DNA of 18,367 bases from Herminiimonas sp. (GCA_014377155.1 JACMQD010000229.1:1-18367); one strand, 5' to 3'. Shown: positions 6,673-15,980, numbered from the stretch's first letter. Numbers and translations: made by a program. The notes: generated by a model from the sequence alone, not told the origin.

Positions 6673-7238
6673 GATGTCACCAATGAATCAGGGAATGAAT
6701 GTTTCATTTGCGTGGTCTCCTGCAACGCCGCTGTAAGACAATCGGAGTGTGAAAGCGGCCGCCCACTGGCGATGACAAATGTTATGGCACGGTTTCGCCA
6801 TGCTGTTCGCCTCCCAGCCCTTCCGATCACACCCCGAGCGGGAATGAGGAAAGTAGTGGACCGACTACACGCGACACATGAATATCGTTTTGATCAGCGC
6901 ACGGCTCCGGCGAAATGATGAGCCTGCGTTGGCGAAGTTGCGATTCGTTGGCCCACGGTGGCCGAACGGATAACCTTACGGATGCGGTAAGGTTCATCCC
7001 TGGCCATCATTGGCGACCGCGATGGATTTGATGAGATCGATTCTGGTGGGATCGCGCTGGCCGAGGGAGCTATACGAAAGCAGGATTCGGGCGAGGTCGG
7101 AGGTGACGCGCTGTATGAAATGCTTCGTGCATAAAGATGTGTGGCGTGCGCGCCGTCCGCAAATATCGCGAGCGGCCGCCATGAAAAACTGTCTGGCGAC
7201 GCGGCAGCGTTTGCCGCTGCCGCCCGATTATTCTGGCA
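6673..7238. other. 566-bp region with no convincing gene
   Basis: It lies between the 131-aa gene and msrA, both on the minus strand. I see no tRNA and no recognisable coding sequence. It holds an 8-bp stem hairpin (AACCTTAC/GTAAGGTT, 6972-6994), a 9-bp GC hairpin near msrA (7201-7223), and a 62-codon minus-strand frame (6994-7182) whose last 40 codons show strong C-ending codon use. It may be a decayed gene region or carry the promoter of the 131-aa gene. Confidence 0.5.
7201..7223 (-). terminator. GC-rich hairpin 16 bp downstream of msrA
   Basis: GCGGCAGCG (7201-7209) pairs with CGCTGCCGC (7215-7223) around a 5-nt loop. It lies just past the msrA stop on the minus strand. The nearest T-run on that strand is about 12 nt beyond the stem, so it is an atypical intrinsic terminator at best. 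Confidence 0.35.
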
Positions 7239-7892
7239 TCAGGCTGCGCAGGTGACGCCGGTGCCTTTCATGCTGCAATAGCCACCTGGATTTTTCGACA
7301 GATACTGCTGATGTTCTTCTTCGGCATAATAAAAAACCGGTTCCGGAAAACGCAGCTCGGTCGTAATCCGCTCAAACCCACGCTGTGTCAGACGCTGCTG
7401 AAAATCCTCCAGGCTCGCTTCAGCCGCAGCCATTTGCTCGGCGGTACTGCAATAAATTGCCGAGCGATACTGGGTGCCGGTGTCATTACCCTGCCGCATT
7501 CCCTGAGTGGGATCATGGCTTTCCCAGAAGGTCTTTAGAAGCGTATCGAGCGAGCAGACGTCCGGGTGGTACACCACCAGCACTGCCTCGGTGTGGCCGG
7601 TTTGGCCGGAGCAGACCTCGCGATAGGTCGGGTTCGGCGTGGCACCGCCCGAGTATCCGACGGCCGTGGTCTCGACGCCGGGGATCGACCAGAATTTGCG
7701 TTCGACACCCCAGAAGCAGCCCATACCGAACTGGATATGGGCCAGTCCCGTAAAGTCGCCTGCGATAGGTCTCCCATGCACGTGATGGACATTATGGACA
7801 GGCATGGCCGTCGTGCGTCCCGGCAAAGCGTCTTCGGCGCGCGGCAGGCGTTGCTTGTAGGCGCCGATTCCAGATAATATTTTTCCGAGCAT
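7239..7892 (-). CDS. msrA: peptide-methionine (S)-S-oxide reductase MsrA
   Basis: Reduces methionine S-sulfoxide in free or protein-bound form, repairing oxidative damage with thioredoxin as electron donor. The catalytic signature GMGCFWGVE is present (Cys59), followed by VGYSGG, the [14 protein letters not shown] segment and [21 protein letters not shown] typical of the family. Two C-terminal Cys (206 in GGYCSMKG and 215 in GVTCAA) fit the resolving cysteines of the E. coli-type enzyme. At 217 aa it has an N-terminal extension of about 50 residues before the catalytic core, like E. coli MsrA (212 aa). The start ATG at 7892 is preceded by AAGAGGA at suitable spacing. It is divergent from the rhomboid gene, with a MITE-like element between them. 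Confidence 0.96.
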   Translation of the reverse strand: MLGKILSGIGAYKQRLPRAEDALPGRTTAMPVHNVHHVHGRPIAGDFTGLAHIQFGMGCFWGVERKFWSIPGVETTAVGYSGGATPNPTYREVCSGQTGHTEAVLVVYHPDVCSLDTLLKTFWESHDPTQGMRQGNDTGTQYRSAIYCSTAEQMAAAEASLEDFQQRLTQRGFERITTELRFPEPVFYYAEEEHQQYLSKNPGGYCSMKGTGVTCAA

Positions 7893-8384
7893 GATAGTTC
7901 CTCTTGAAAGTAGGTGCGGATGGGTTTGCGGCCGAGCGTGCGGCTGAGGTCGCGGCCAAGGGTGCGCGTTGGTGATGGTTAGTCAGGATAGCGTGCAAAC
8001 CCTTACGTTGCTGACCAGATGAGGGCAATCTGCCAACAGGCAAGTCTGCCGCGCCAAAGGCGGCGCATCGCGAGGCGACGGTGGCATAATCCTAGATTCC
8101 TCAGTTGACCGCTTGCTTTTATCTGGATAGCCGCATGAACATTGACTTTTCCTCGTCCGATGCACTTTACCGACTGGGTGAGAGCGCTACAGGCGCGATT
8201 GAACACTTTTCCGGCCCTCTGGCGTTTTCGGCACTCCTGCGGAGTACCCTTCTCCTAGCGGAATGCAGTCCGCGTCGTCGTCGCGCCTAGCCAGAGAACC
8301 GGAAAAATGCACACTCGCACCTGTCCAACTGAGGAATCTAGGATAATTCAGCGTCGTTCCACTCGCAGTCCACAAATCGAAACA
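7893..8384. other. 492-bp intergenic region between msrA and the rhomboid gene
   Basis: A divergent promoter region with no convincing gene. The left 198 bp (7893-8090) hold GC-rich sequence with a CGCC-AAA-GGCG hairpin (8052-8062). The rest is mostly a 252-bp element with terminal inverted repeats, ending 42 bp before the rhomboid ATG. A 51-codon frame (8135-8290) lies wholly within the element and is not called. Confidence 0.6.
8091..8342. mobile_element. MITE-like element with 17-bp terminal inverted repeats
   Basis: The ends CCTAGATTCCTCAGTTG (8091-8107) and CAACTGAGGAATCTAGG (8326-8342) are perfect inverted repeats. The flanking bases are the same 5-mer on both sides, ATAAT at 8086-8090 and at 8343-8347, as expected for a target-site duplication. 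An inner inverted repeat (8207-8223 with 8290-8306, 15 pairs around a 2-by-2 mismatch) would let the whole element fold on itself. At 252 bp with no transposase, it fits a non-autonomous miniature element. The parent insertion sequence is unknown. Confidence 0.6.
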
Positions 8385-9422
8385 ATGACCACCCAAAAAC
8401 GCTATTCCTCGGTATCGGTCGCTCTGATCGCCATTAGTGGCGCGGTTGCCTTGTTGTCCAGTTTCGGCGCCTCGCAGGGCGCGTTGGGATTGCTGTTGAT
8501 CGCCAGTCCGGGGCAGGAGGGCTTGCGCGAAGTGCTTGCAGGGCAAGTTTGGCGACTGGTGACGCCGATGTTCATTCATTTCGGTATCATGCATTTTGTC
8601 TTCAACATGATGTGGCTCTGGGACCTTGGCAAGGTGATCGAAACGCGCAAGGGTGTGCGGTTTTATCTCCTGTTCGTGATTGCCGTTGGCACCATTGCGA
8701 ACCTGACTCAATATTTCTTTACCAGATCGCCGTTCTTTGGCGGCATGTCGGGTGTGGTGTATGGGCTGTTCGGGTATATCTGGATACGTGGGCGCGCCGA
8801 CGCGGATTTCGGTTCTGCTTTGCACAAGACTACTGTGGTCATGATGCTCGCCTGGTTCGTGCTGTGCTGGACCGGGCTGGTCGGGCCGATCGCCAACTGG
8901 GCGCACACTGCCGGCTTGCTACTGGGGGCAGCATGGGCCTTTGCCACCGGTCGTGGGCACGATGTCGCAACTGCGGCGACGCCGCGCGCGGCCATGGAAG
9001 AGCAGGTCGAATATCTGTCCACCAGCGACATGCTGCAAATCGAAGCGCAACGCCAATGGGTGCGTGACCAGGTTCAACCGGATGCGCGCTACCGGTACGA
9101 TTCGGTAGAGGGCAAGCTCGATGTCATTGCTGCCGTGGTCAGCCGCATGTCGCAGCGCCCGGCCGATGCCAGGCAGATAAAATCGCTGGACATTGCCCTT
9201 GGCGATGCGCTCGTGCAGGAAACCGGCGCACGCTGGGCCACGCTCAATGGCAGGGATGGCCGTACGCCGGTCCTCATCATGTCCGAAGCGCGGATGACGA
9301 TCTTTCCGCTGCTGGTCATCGCCAGGCTGATGCAGGGTAATCAGTCATTCGACGTGCATCAGGTATTCCGCGATACTCTGCAAACACTGCGCGCCACGCC
9401 GGTCGTGGCCGCACATCTTTAA
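8385..9422 (+). CDS. rhomboid-family intramembrane serine protease with C-terminal DUF3806-like domain
   Basis: A membrane protease with an unusual C-terminal extension, 345 aa. The N-terminal 190 residues are a GlpG-type rhomboid core of about six membrane segments: [17 protein letters not shown], the HxxxN motif (His70, Asn74), catalytic Ser122 in GGMSGVVYG and His174 in NWAHTAG. Residues of about 205-325 are soluble and resemble DUF3806: QRQWVRDQV, then [30 protein letters not shown], and a later [13 protein letters not shown]. The start is taken at ATG 8385 ([14 protein letters not shown]), because the upstream frame to 8307 runs back into the MITE-like element; no strong ribosome binding site is visible. 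The 3' end overlaps prpR by 4 nt, tail to tail. Substrates and the role of the extra domain are unknown. Confidence 0.85.
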   Translation: MTTQKRYSSVSVALIAISGAVALLSSFGASQGALGLLLIASPGQEGLREVLAGQVWRLVTPMFIHFGIMHFVFNMMWLWDLGKVIETRKGVRFYLLFVIAVGTIANLTQYFFTRSPFFGGMSGVVYGLFGYIWIRGRADADFGSALHKTTVVMMLAWFVLCWTGLVGPIANWAHTAGLLLGAAWAFATGRGHDVATAATPRAAMEEQVEYLSTSDMLQIEAQRQWVRDQVQPDARYRYDSVEGKLDVIAAVVSRMSQRPADARQIKSLDIALGDALVQETGARWATLNGRDGRTPVLIMSEARMTIFPLLVIARLMQGNQSFDVHQVFRDTLQTLRATPVVAAHL

Positions 9423-11008
9423 CTTTTGATTCTGCGCCATAGCGTGGTGCGGCTGATACCCAGATACCGCGCGGCGGCTTCGCGGTTGCCATCGAAGCGT
9501 GCCAGGACGCTCTTGATGCTGTCGTCCGGCTTTACATCGAGCGCCGTGTGCGACGATGGCGAAGCAACACTGCCCAACTCGGGTACCACCGACAGCAGGA
9601 AGCCAGGCGTCAGCGCCTGCAGCGGCTCCGCAGCAAGAAACAACGCAATGCGCTCGGTCATGTTGCGCAGCTCGCGGACATTGCCTGGCCAGTCATAGGC
9701 CGCCAGCAACGGCGCGCACGCAGCGACTTCGGCCTGCAAATTCGCGTGGGGCCGCACCCCGAGCGACGCCAGCGCGTTTTTCATGCACCACAGCGCCAGT
9801 GTCGCCAGATCGTCGGGACGCGTGCGCAGGGGCGGTAGCGCCAGCCGCAATACCGCCAGCCGGTAGAACAGGTCCTTGCGAAAGCGGCCGTCGGCGATGC
9901 GGACATCCAGGTCGCAATGGGTAGCGCTGACAATGCGCACATCGACTGGCACCGGTTTGCTGCCGCCCACGCGCACCACTTCGCGCTCTTCCAGCACACG
10001 CAGCAGACGGGTTTGCAGCGATACAGGCATTTCGCCGATTTCGTCGAGAAACAGCGTGCCGCGATGGGCCGCTTCGAACAAGCCGCCGTGGCCGCCACGG
10101 CGCGCGCCGGTAAACGCCCCTTCTTCATAACCGAATAGCTCCGATTCCAGCAGCGATTCCGCCACGGCGCCGCAATTGATCGCCACGAACGGCTGGCGCG
10201 CGCGGGCGCTTTCGCGATGCAGTGCCTGCGCCGCGAGTTCCTTGCCGGTGCCGGTCTCGCCCTGGATCAAGACCGTCGCCGGCGACCGTGCGAACAACGC
10301 GATCGACTGCCGCGCCGCCTGCATGGCAGCCGAGTCGCCGCGCAGGTCGCTCAGGCCGTGCCGGGCGCGCAGGCTGTTAGCCAGCGGCTGCGCACGGATC
10401 GATTCGAGACGTGTCAGACGGGCGATTTCCAGCGCATCGTCGAATGATTTGCGGATCGTCGCCGACGAGTAGACGAACACACCGGCCAGGCCGGCTTCCT
10501 CGGCCAGGTCGGTGATCAGCCCGGCGCCGACGATGGCCTTGATGCCGGCGGCTTTCATCTCGCGGATCTGGGTGCGGGCATCGTCCTCGGTCACATAGGT
10601 GCGCTGGGCGATCTGCAAGCCGAAAGTGCTCTGGAAATCGGCCAGTTCGGGTAGCAGGTCCTGATACATGATCACGCCGATATCCGGCGTCAGGCGGCGC
10701 GCCCGCGCCAACGCCTGCATCACGTCGAATCCGCTGGCTCTGGCGATGACCACCGGTAAAGGTAGCCGGCCCTTGAGATAGGCGCCATTGGAGCCGCCGG
10801 CGATGATGGCGTCGCAGCGCTCAGTCAGCAGGCGCTTGCGGATATGGCGTACCGCATCCTCGAACCCGAGATAGATCGGCTCGATCCGGGCGCGGTCGTC
10901 GTATTCAAGTGTGATATCGCGAAACAGGTCGAACAGACGGGAGATCGATACGGTCCAGATAACCGGTGTATCAGGCAGGTCGCGATTGGCGGGGTCGGCG
11001 GAAGGCAT
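9419..11008 (-). CDS. prpR: sigma-54-dependent propionate catabolism activator PrpR
   Basis: An activator of the prp operon that responds to 2-methylcitrate in known homologues. Domain order in 529 aa: a PrpR_N sensor domain (about residues 15-200), then a sigma-54 interaction AAA+ domain with Walker A GETGTGKE (250-257), the sigma-54 contact loop GAFTGA (297-302), Walker [12 protein letters not shown] (317-327) and WPGNVREL (440-447). The C-terminal Fis-type helix-turn-helix ([22 protein letters not shown], from about 508) binds DNA. The start at 11008 gives [18 protein letters not shown]; upstream there is only purine-rich GAAAGTGAAAC. It is divergent from prpB and overlaps the rhomboid gene by 4 nt at its end. 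Its start sits beside the TTTC/GAAA cluster, which suggests autoregulation. Confidence 0.96.
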   Translation of the reverse strand: MPSADPANRDLPDTPVIWTVSISRLFDLFRDITLEYDDRARIEPIYLGFEDAVRHIRKRLLTERCDAIIAGGSNGAYLKGRLPLPVVIARASGFDVMQALARARRLTPDIGVIMYQDLLPELADFQSTFGLQIAQRTYVTEDDARTQIREMKAAGIKAIVGAGLITDLAEEAGLAGVFVYSSATIRKSFDDALEIARLTRLESIRAQPLANSLRARHGLSDLRGDSAAMQAARQSIALFARSPATVLIQGETGTGKELAAQALHRESARARQPFVAINCGAVAESLLESELFGYEEGAFTGARRGGHGGLFEAAHRGTLFLDEIGEMPVSLQTRLLRVLEEREVVRVGGSKPVPVDVRIVSATHCDLDVRIADGRFRKDLFYRLAVLRLALPPLRTRPDDLATLALWCMKNALASLGVRPHANLQAEVAACAPLLAAYDWPGNVRELRNMTERIALFLAAEPLQALTPGFLLSVVPELGSVASPSSHTALDVKPDDSIKSVLARFDGNREAAARYLGISRTTLWRRIKS

Positions 11009-11019
11009 GTTTCACTTTC

Positions 11020-11053
11020 GTTTCAATGTTTCGATTGTAACGCATATTGAAAC
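11020..11053. promoter_or_regulatory. probable PrpR upstream activating site (inverted repeat)
   Basis: GTTTCAAT (11020-11027) and ATTGAAAC (11046-11053) form a perfect inverted repeat with an 18-nt spacer. Further TTTC half-sites lie at 11010, 11016 and 11030, and GAAAC at 11063. The centre is about 140 bp upstream of the predicted prpB start site, a normal distance for a sigma-54 enhancer. Assignment to PrpR is by position. Confidence 0.55.
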
Positions 11054-11098
11054 AACTGAGCTGAAACGGCTTAGGATTACATGCGTTTTATTTTTGTG

Positions 11099-11111
11099 TA
11101 AGTCGTTGATT
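11099..11111 (-). promoter_or_regulatory. IHF consensus match
   Basis: The minus strand reads AATCAACGACTTA, matching WATCAA-N4-TTR at every defined position. It lies between the putative activator sites and the -24/-12 promoter, where bending by IHF is expected. IHF is known to be needed at the enterobacterial prp promoter. Confidence 0.55.
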
Positions 11112-11150
11112 TATAGATGAAAATATTTTCGATGTTGCTTGTGGAAGGCA

Positions 11151-11166
11151 TGGCATGGCAATTGCA
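11151..11166 (+). promoter_or_regulatory. sigma-54 (-24/-12) promoter of prpB
   Basis: TGGCATGGCAATTGCA matches the consensus TGGCACG-N4-TTGCW at 11 of 12 defined positions, with the invariant GG (11152-11153) and GC (11164-11165) correctly spaced. The transcript is predicted to start near 11177, about 39 nt before the prpB ATG. It fits the PrpR sigma-54 activator encoded divergently. Confidence 0.82.
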
Positions 11167-11215
11167 ATATATCCTGCCAATACATTGATGAAACAAACTA
11201 CCGTAGGAGTAAAAG

Positions 11216-12106
11216 ATGACCATTCGTTCCGCAGGGGCCGCGTTTCGCCAGGCGATGCAAGAAGAATCACCGTTGCAAATCGTCGGCGCCATCAACGCCA
11301 ACCATGCGCTGCTGGCCAAGCGCGCTGGCTTCAAGGCAATTTACCTCTCCGGTGGCGGCGTCGCTGCCGGCTCGCTGGGCATTCCCGACCTCGGTATTTC
11401 CAACCTCGAGGACGTACTGACCGATGTGCGACGCATCACCGACGTCTGCGATCTGCCGTTGCTGGTCGATGTCGATACCGGTTTCGGCTCATCCGCATTC
11501 AACGTCGCCCGGACGGTGCGGTCGATGATCAAGTTCGGCGCTGCGGCGATCCATATCGAAGACCAGGTCGGCGCCAAGCGCTGCGGCCATCGTCCTAACA
11601 AGGAAATCGTCACCCAGGGCGAAATGGTCGACCGCATCAAGGCCGCCGTCGATGCCCGTACCGATGATGATTTCGTCATCATGGCGCGCACCGATGCGCT
11701 GGCAGTCGAAGGTTTCGAGTCCGCCCTGGCGCGCGCGGTAGCATGCGTCGAAGCCGGTGCCGACATGATTTTCCCGGAAGCGGTCGTCACGCTCGACATG
11801 TACCGGCAATTCGCCGCCGCGGTCAAGGTGCCGGTGCTGGCCAACATCACCGAATTCGGCTCCACGCCGTTGTTTACGCTGGAAGAACTCAAAGGCGCCG
11901 ATGTCAGTCTGGTGCTGTATCCGCTGTCGGCTTTCCGCGCAGTGAACAAGGCTGCCGAGAACGTCTACACCGCGATCCGCCGCGACGGCACCCAACAGAG
12001 CGTGGTCGACACCATGCAAACCCGCATGGAGCTCTATGACCGGATCAACTACCACGAATTCGAGCAAAAACTGGACGGCTTGTTCGCCCAGCAAAAAACC
12101 AAATAA
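11216..12106 (+). CDS. prpB: 2-methylisocitrate lyase PrpB
   Basis: Cleaves 2-methylisocitrate to pyruvate and succinate, the last step of the methylcitrate cycle. It is a member of the isocitrate lyase/PEP mutase superfamily. Visible motifs: SGGGVAAG (residues 45-52), the metal-binding DVDTGFG (85-91), HIEDQVG (113-119) and the catalytic loop KRCGH (121-125) with Cys123, the same number as in E. coli PrpB. The 296-aa length equals that of the E. coli enzyme. The start has TAGGAG 7-8 nt upstream. It is the first gene of the operon, with a sigma-54 promoter upstream, and prpC begins 13 bp after its stop. Confidence 0.97.
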   Translation: MTIRSAGAAFRQAMQEESPLQIVGAINANHALLAKRAGFKAIYLSGGGVAAGSLGIPDLGISNLEDVLTDVRRITDVCDLPLLVDVDTGFGSSAFNVARTVRSMIKFGAAAIHIEDQVGAKRCGHRPNKEIVTQGEMVDRIKAAVDARTDDDFVIMARTDALAVEGFESALARAVACVEAGADMIFPEAVVTLDMYRQFAAAVKVPVLANITEFGSTPLFTLEELKGADVSLVLYPLSAFRAVNKAAENVYTAIRRDGTQQSVVDTMQTRMELYDRINYHEFEQKLDGLFAQQKTK

Positions 12107-12119
12107 TCAGGAGACCATG

Positions 12120-13274
12120 ATGAGCGAAGACCAGGCAACCAGTTTCAAACCGAAAAAATCCGTCGCGCTGTCGGGCGTCACCGCGGGCAATACTGCACTC
12201 TGCACGGTCGGCAAGACCGGCAACGATCTGCACTATCGCGGCTACGACATTCTCGATATCGCCGACACCTGCGAATTCGAAGAAATCGCCCATTTGCTGG
12301 TGCATGGCAAGCTGCCGACCACAGCCGAACTAAAGGCTTACAAGCAAAAGCTCACTGCCCTGCGCGGCTTGCCAGCCAGCGTTAAAGCGGTCCTCGAATG
12401 TCTGCCGGCGTCGGCGCATCCGATGGATGTGATGCGCACGGGCGCCTCGGCACTCGGCTGCATCCTGCCTGAAAAAGACGATCACAATACACCCGGCGCG
12501 CGCGACATCGCCGACCGCCTGATGGCCTCGTTCGGCTCGATCCTGCTGTACTGGTATCACTACAGCCACAATGGCAAGCGCATCGACGTCGAAACCGACG
12601 ATGAATCGATCGGCGGTCATTTCCTGCATTTGCTACATGGCGAAAAACCGTCCAAGGCGTGGGAAAAAGCCATGCATGTTTCGCTGATCCTGTACGCCGA
12701 GCATGAATTCAATGCGTCGACTTTTGCCGCTCGGGTGGTCGCCGGCACCGGCTCCGACATGTTCTCGGCCATCACCGGCGCCATCGGTGCGTTGCGCGGA
12801 CCGAAACATGGTGGCGCCAACGAAGTCGCGTTCGAAATCCAGAAACGCTACGACAATCCGGATGAAGCCGAAGCCGACATCCGCAAGCGCGTCGACAACA
12901 AGGAAGTCATCATCGGTTTCGGTCATCCGGTCTATACCATTTCCGACCCGCGCAACAAGGTCATCAAAGAGGTGGCGCGCGAGTTGTCGAAACAAGCCGG
13001 CTCGACCAAGATGTTCGATATCGCCGAGCGGCTGGAAACGATCATGTGGGACATCAAGAAAATGTTTCCGAACCTGGACTGGTTTTCGGCGGTGTCGTAT
13101 CACATGATGGGCGTGCCGACTGCGATGTTTACGCCGCTGTTCGTGATTGCCAGGACATCTGGCTGGGCCGCGCATATCGTCGAGCAACGCATCGACAACA
13201 AGATCATTCGCCCGAGTGCCAACTATGTCGGACCGGATGACCTGACGTTCGTGCCAATCGGCAAGCGTACGTAA
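12120..13274 (+). CDS. prpC: 2-methylcitrate synthase PrpC
   Basis: Condenses propionyl-CoA with oxaloacetate to 2-methylcitrate. It is a citrate synthase-family protein, 384 aa, of the short type. The catalytic residues are visible: His230 in GPKHGGANE, His269 in GFGHPVY and Asp320 in NLDWFSA, each exactly five lower than the E. coli PrpC positions that I recall (235, 274 and 325). The N-terminal segment [20 protein letters not shown] is typical of PrpC rather than GltA. Two ATG codons are adjacent (12117 and 12120); the second is preferred because AGGAG (12109-12113) then sits 6 nt away instead of 3. It follows prpB closely and must be cotranscribed with it. Confidence 0.96.
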   Translation: MSEDQATSFKPKKSVALSGVTAGNTALCTVGKTGNDLHYRGYDILDIADTCEFEEIAHLLVHGKLPTTAELKAYKQKLTALRGLPASVKAVLECLPASAHPMDVMRTGASALGCILPEKDDHNTPGARDIADRLMASFGSILLYWYHYSHNGKRIDVETDDESIGGHFLHLLHGEKPSKAWEKAMHVSLILYAEHEFNASTFAARVVAGTGSDMFSAITGAIGALRGPKHGGANEVAFEIQKRYDNPDEAEADIRKRVDNKEVIIGFGHPVYTISDPRNKVIKEVARELSKQAGSTKMFDIAERLETIMWDIKKMFPNLDWFSAVSYHMMGVPTAMFTPLFVIARTSGWAAHIVEQRIDNKIIRPSANYVGPDDLTFVPIGKRT

Positions 13275-13322
13275 AGCTCACCGTTTCCGATCCTTTCCGA
13301 CCATTTGAATTGTGCCCAAGCC

Positions 13323-15917
13323 ATGAATACTGCAAATCGCAAACCCCTGCCGGGCACCACGCTAGATTACTTCGATACGCGCGCCGCGATCGATGCGATC
13401 CGGCCGGGTGCTTATGACGGGCTGCCGTACACCTCGCGTGTGCTGGCCGAAAATCTGGTGCGTCGCTGCGATCCGGCGACGCTGACCGACTCCCTGAAGC
13501 AGTTCATCGAACGCAAGCGTGACCTCGACTTTCCGTGGTTTCCGGCGCGTGTGGTGTGCCACGATATTCTGGGGCAGACGGCGCTGGTCGATCTGGCCGG
13601 TTTGCGCGACGCCATTGCCGCTCAGGGCGGCGACCCTTCTCTGGTCAACCCGGTCGTGCCGACGCAACTGGTGGTGGACCATTCGCTGGCGGTCGAATGC
13701 GGCGGCTTCGATGTCGATGCATTCGACAAGAACCGCGCGATCGAAGACCGGCGCAACGAAGACCGCTTCGACTTCATCGACTGGACCAAGAAAGCCTTCA
13801 AGAATGTCGACGTGATCCCGCCGGGTAACGGCATCCTGCATCAGATCAATCTGGAGCGCATGAGCCCGGTGGTGCAGGTCAAGGACGGCGTCGCGTTTCC
13901 GGATACCTTGATCGGTACCGACAGCCATACGCCGATGGTCGATGCGCTTGGCGTACTTGCCATCGGCGTCGGCGGCCTCGAAGCGGAAAGCGTGATGCTG
14001 GGACGCGCGTCATGGATGCGCTTGCCCGACATCATCGGCGTCGAATTGTCCGGCAAGCCGCAGCCGGGGATTACGGCGACCGATACGGTGCTGGCGCTGA
14101 CCGAATTTTTGCGTCAGCAAAAAGTAGTGTCGTCGTACCTCGAGTTTTACGGTGACGGTGCTTCGCACCTGACGCTGGGCGATAGGGCCACCATTTCGAA
14201 CATGGCGCCTGAGTTCGGCGCAACGGCCGCGATGTTCTACATCGACGAGCAAACCATCAAGTACCTGAAGCTGACCGGCCGCGACGATGAATTGGTCAAG
14301 TTGGTCGAACTGTATGCCAGGCAAACCGGCCTGTGGGCCGATACCCTGAAAAGCGCCGAATACGAACGCGTGCTCAAGTTCGACCTGTCCTCGGTGGTAC
14401 GCAATATTGCCGGCCCGTCCAACCCGCACAATCGGGTGCCGACGTCCGAACTGGCAGCACGCGGCATCAGCGGCATCGTCGAAAACGAGCCGGGCAGGAT
14501 GCCCGATGGCGCGGTCATCATCGCCGCCATCACCAGCTGCACCAACACCAACAATCCGCGCAACATGATCGCTGCGGGCCTCTTGGCGCGTAACGCCAAC
14601 GCGGTCGGCCTGACACGCAAGCCGTGGGTCAAGAGCTCGCTCGCGCCAGGCTCCAAAACTGTCGAACTGTATTTGCAGGAAGCCAAGCTGCTGCCCGAAC
14701 TGGAGCAACTCGGATTCGGCGTGGTCGGCTTTGCCTGCACCTCGTGCAACGGCATGTCCGGCGCGCTCGATCCGGTGATCCAGCAGGAAGTCGTGGAGCG
14801 TGATCTGTACGCCACTGCCGTGCTGTCCGGTAACCGCAATTTCGATGGCCGCATCCACCCGTATGCCAAGCAGGCGTTCCTGGCCTCGCCACCGCTGGTG
14901 GTGGCCTATGCGATTGCCGGTACCATCCGTTTCGACATCGAGAAGGATATCCTCGGCACGGCCGCAGACGGCAGGCCGGTACGACTGGCCGATATCTGGC
15001 CGTCCGACGAAGAAATCGATGCGGTCGTCGCTGCGAGCGTCAAGCCCGAGCAGTTCCGCAAAGTCTACATTCCGATGTTCGCGCTGCAGCCCGACGATGG
15101 TCAGAAGGTCAGTCCGCTCTACGACTGGCGCGCGCAGACCACCTATATCCGTCGTCCACCGTATTGGGAGGGAGCGCTGGCGGGTGTGCGCACCATGAGA
15201 GGGATGCGTGCACTGGCGGTATTGGGCGACAACATCACCACCGACCATTTGTCGCCCTCGAACGCGATCATGCTCGACAGCGCCGCTGGTGAGTATTTGG
15301 CCAAGATGGGCTTGCCCGAGGAAGACTTCAACTCGTATGCGACCCATCGCGGCGATCATCTGACCGCACAGCGCGCCACCTTTGCCAACCCGACGCTGAA
15401 AAACGAAATGGTGCGCGAAAACGGCAAGGTGAAAGCCGGCTCGCTGGCGCGCATCGAACCGGAAGGTACCGTCACGCGGATGTGGGAAGCGATCGAAACC
15501 TACATGGCGCGCAAGCAGCCCCTGATCGTGATTGCCGGTGCCGATTATGGTCAGGGCTCGTCGCGTGACTGGGCCGCCAAAGGCGTGCGCCTGGCAGGCG
15601 TCGAAGTGATCGTGGCCGAAGGCTTCGAGCGCATCCACCGCACCAACCTGGTGGGCATGGGCGTGCTGCCGCTAGAGTTCAAGCTGGGCGTCAACCGCCT
15701 TACCTTGAACATCGACGGCACCGAAACCTTCGACGTGACCGGGGAGCGCACACCGCGTTCGACGCTGACACTGGTGATCCATCGCAAGAACGGCGAACGG
15801 CTCGAGGTACCGGTAACCTGCCGACTCGATACTGCCGAAGAAGTCTCGATCTACGAAGCCGGCGGCGTACTGCAGCGCTTCGCGCAGGACTTCCTTGAAT
15901 CCGCCAAGGCGGCCTGA
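13323..15917 (+). CDS. acnD: Fe/S-dependent 2-methylcitrate dehydratase AcnD
   Basis: An aconitase-family iron-sulfur enzyme that dehydrates 2-methylcitrate, in known homologues to a 2-methylaconitate isomer that PrpF then converts. It replaces the cofactor-free PrpD, which is absent from this window. The three [4Fe-4S] ligand cysteines are visible: Cys406 in AITSCTNTN, and Cys472 and Cys475 in FACTSCNGMSG. The C-terminal swivel domain has GADYGQGSSRDWA (about residues 739-751). The length of 864 aa is normal for AcnD. The start ATG 13323 (MNTANRKPLPGTTLDYFDTR) has no clear Shine-Dalgarno sequence, so translation may depend on coupling with prpC, 48 bp upstream; a TTG at 13305 is less likely. 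Confidence 0.95.
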   Translation: MNTANRKPLPGTTLDYFDTRAAIDAIRPGAYDGLPYTSRVLAENLVRRCDPATLTDSLKQFIERKRDLDFPWFPARVVCHDILGQTALVDLAGLRDAIAAQGGDPSLVNPVVPTQLVVDHSLAVECGGFDVDAFDKNRAIEDRRNEDRFDFIDWTKKAFKNVDVIPPGNGILHQINLERMSPVVQVKDGVAFPDTLIGTDSHTPMVDALGVLAIGVGGLEAESVMLGRASWMRLPDIIGVELSGKPQPGITATDTVLALTEFLRQQKVVSSYLEFYGDGASHLTLGDRATISNMAPEFGATAAMFYIDEQTIKYLKLTGRDDELVKLVELYARQTGLWADTLKSAEYERVLKFDLSSVVRNIAGPSNPHNRVPTSELAARGISGIVENEPGRMPDGAVIIAAITSCTNTNNPRNMIAAGLLARNANAVGLTRKPWVKSSLAPGSKTVELYLQEAKLLPELEQLGFGVVGFACTSCNGMSGALDPVIQQEVVERDLYATAVLSGNRNFDGRIHPYAKQAFLASPPLVVAYAIAGTIRFDIEKDILGTAADGRPVRLADIWPSDEEIDAVVAASVKPEQFRKVYIPMFALQPDDGQKVSPLYDWRAQTTYIRRPPYWEGALAGVRTMRGMRALAVLGDNITTDHLSPSNAIMLDSAAGEYLAKMGLPEEDFNSYATHRGDHLTAQRATFANPTLKNEMVRENGKVKAGSLARIEPEGTVTRMWEAIETYMARKQPLIVIAGADYGQGSSRDWAAKGVRLAGVEVIVAEGFERIHRTNLVGMGVLPLEFKLGVNRLTLNIDGTETFDVTGERTPRSTLTLVIHRKNGERLEVPVTCRLDTAEEVSIYEAGGVLQRFAQDFLESAKAA

Positions 15918-15937
15918 CGGGCTTTAATCACTTTAGT

Positions 15938-15959
15938 CTGGCCGGTCGATCCCGGCCAG
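15938..15959 (+). other. GC-rich hairpin between acnD and prpF
   Basis: CTGGCCGG (15938-15945) and CCGGCCAG (15952-15959) form a perfect 8-bp stem with a 6-nt loop, 20 bp after the acnD stop and 21 bp before the prpF ATG. No T-tract follows, so it is more likely an mRNA processing or stability element, or a partial attenuator, than a terminator. Confidence 0.5.
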
Positions 15960-15980
15960 GTTCACCAGAAGCGACTCTCC

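Noticed and set aside
6775..6800. TGGCACG as a second sigma-54 promoter
   Set aside because: The -12 part reads CGCCA instead of TTGCW at the required spacing, and no gene starts downstream on that strand.
8135..8290. 51-codon frame inside the MITE-like element
   Set aside because: It lies wholly between the terminal inverted repeats, overlaps the inner stem arms, and ends in a poly-Arg run from GC-rich repeats.
8187..8906. 239-codon minus-strand frame over the MITE-like element and rhomboid gene
   Set aside because: Its sequence is His-, Gln- and Arg-rich, it crosses the repeat element, and it is antisense to a rhomboid core with a complete active site.
14010..15638. 542-codon open frame on the minus strand inside acnD
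   Set aside because: It is antisense to a clear AcnD with all three cluster cysteines. Its translation is rich in Arg, Gly, Asp and His, as expected from a GC-rich shadow frame, with no recognisable domain.
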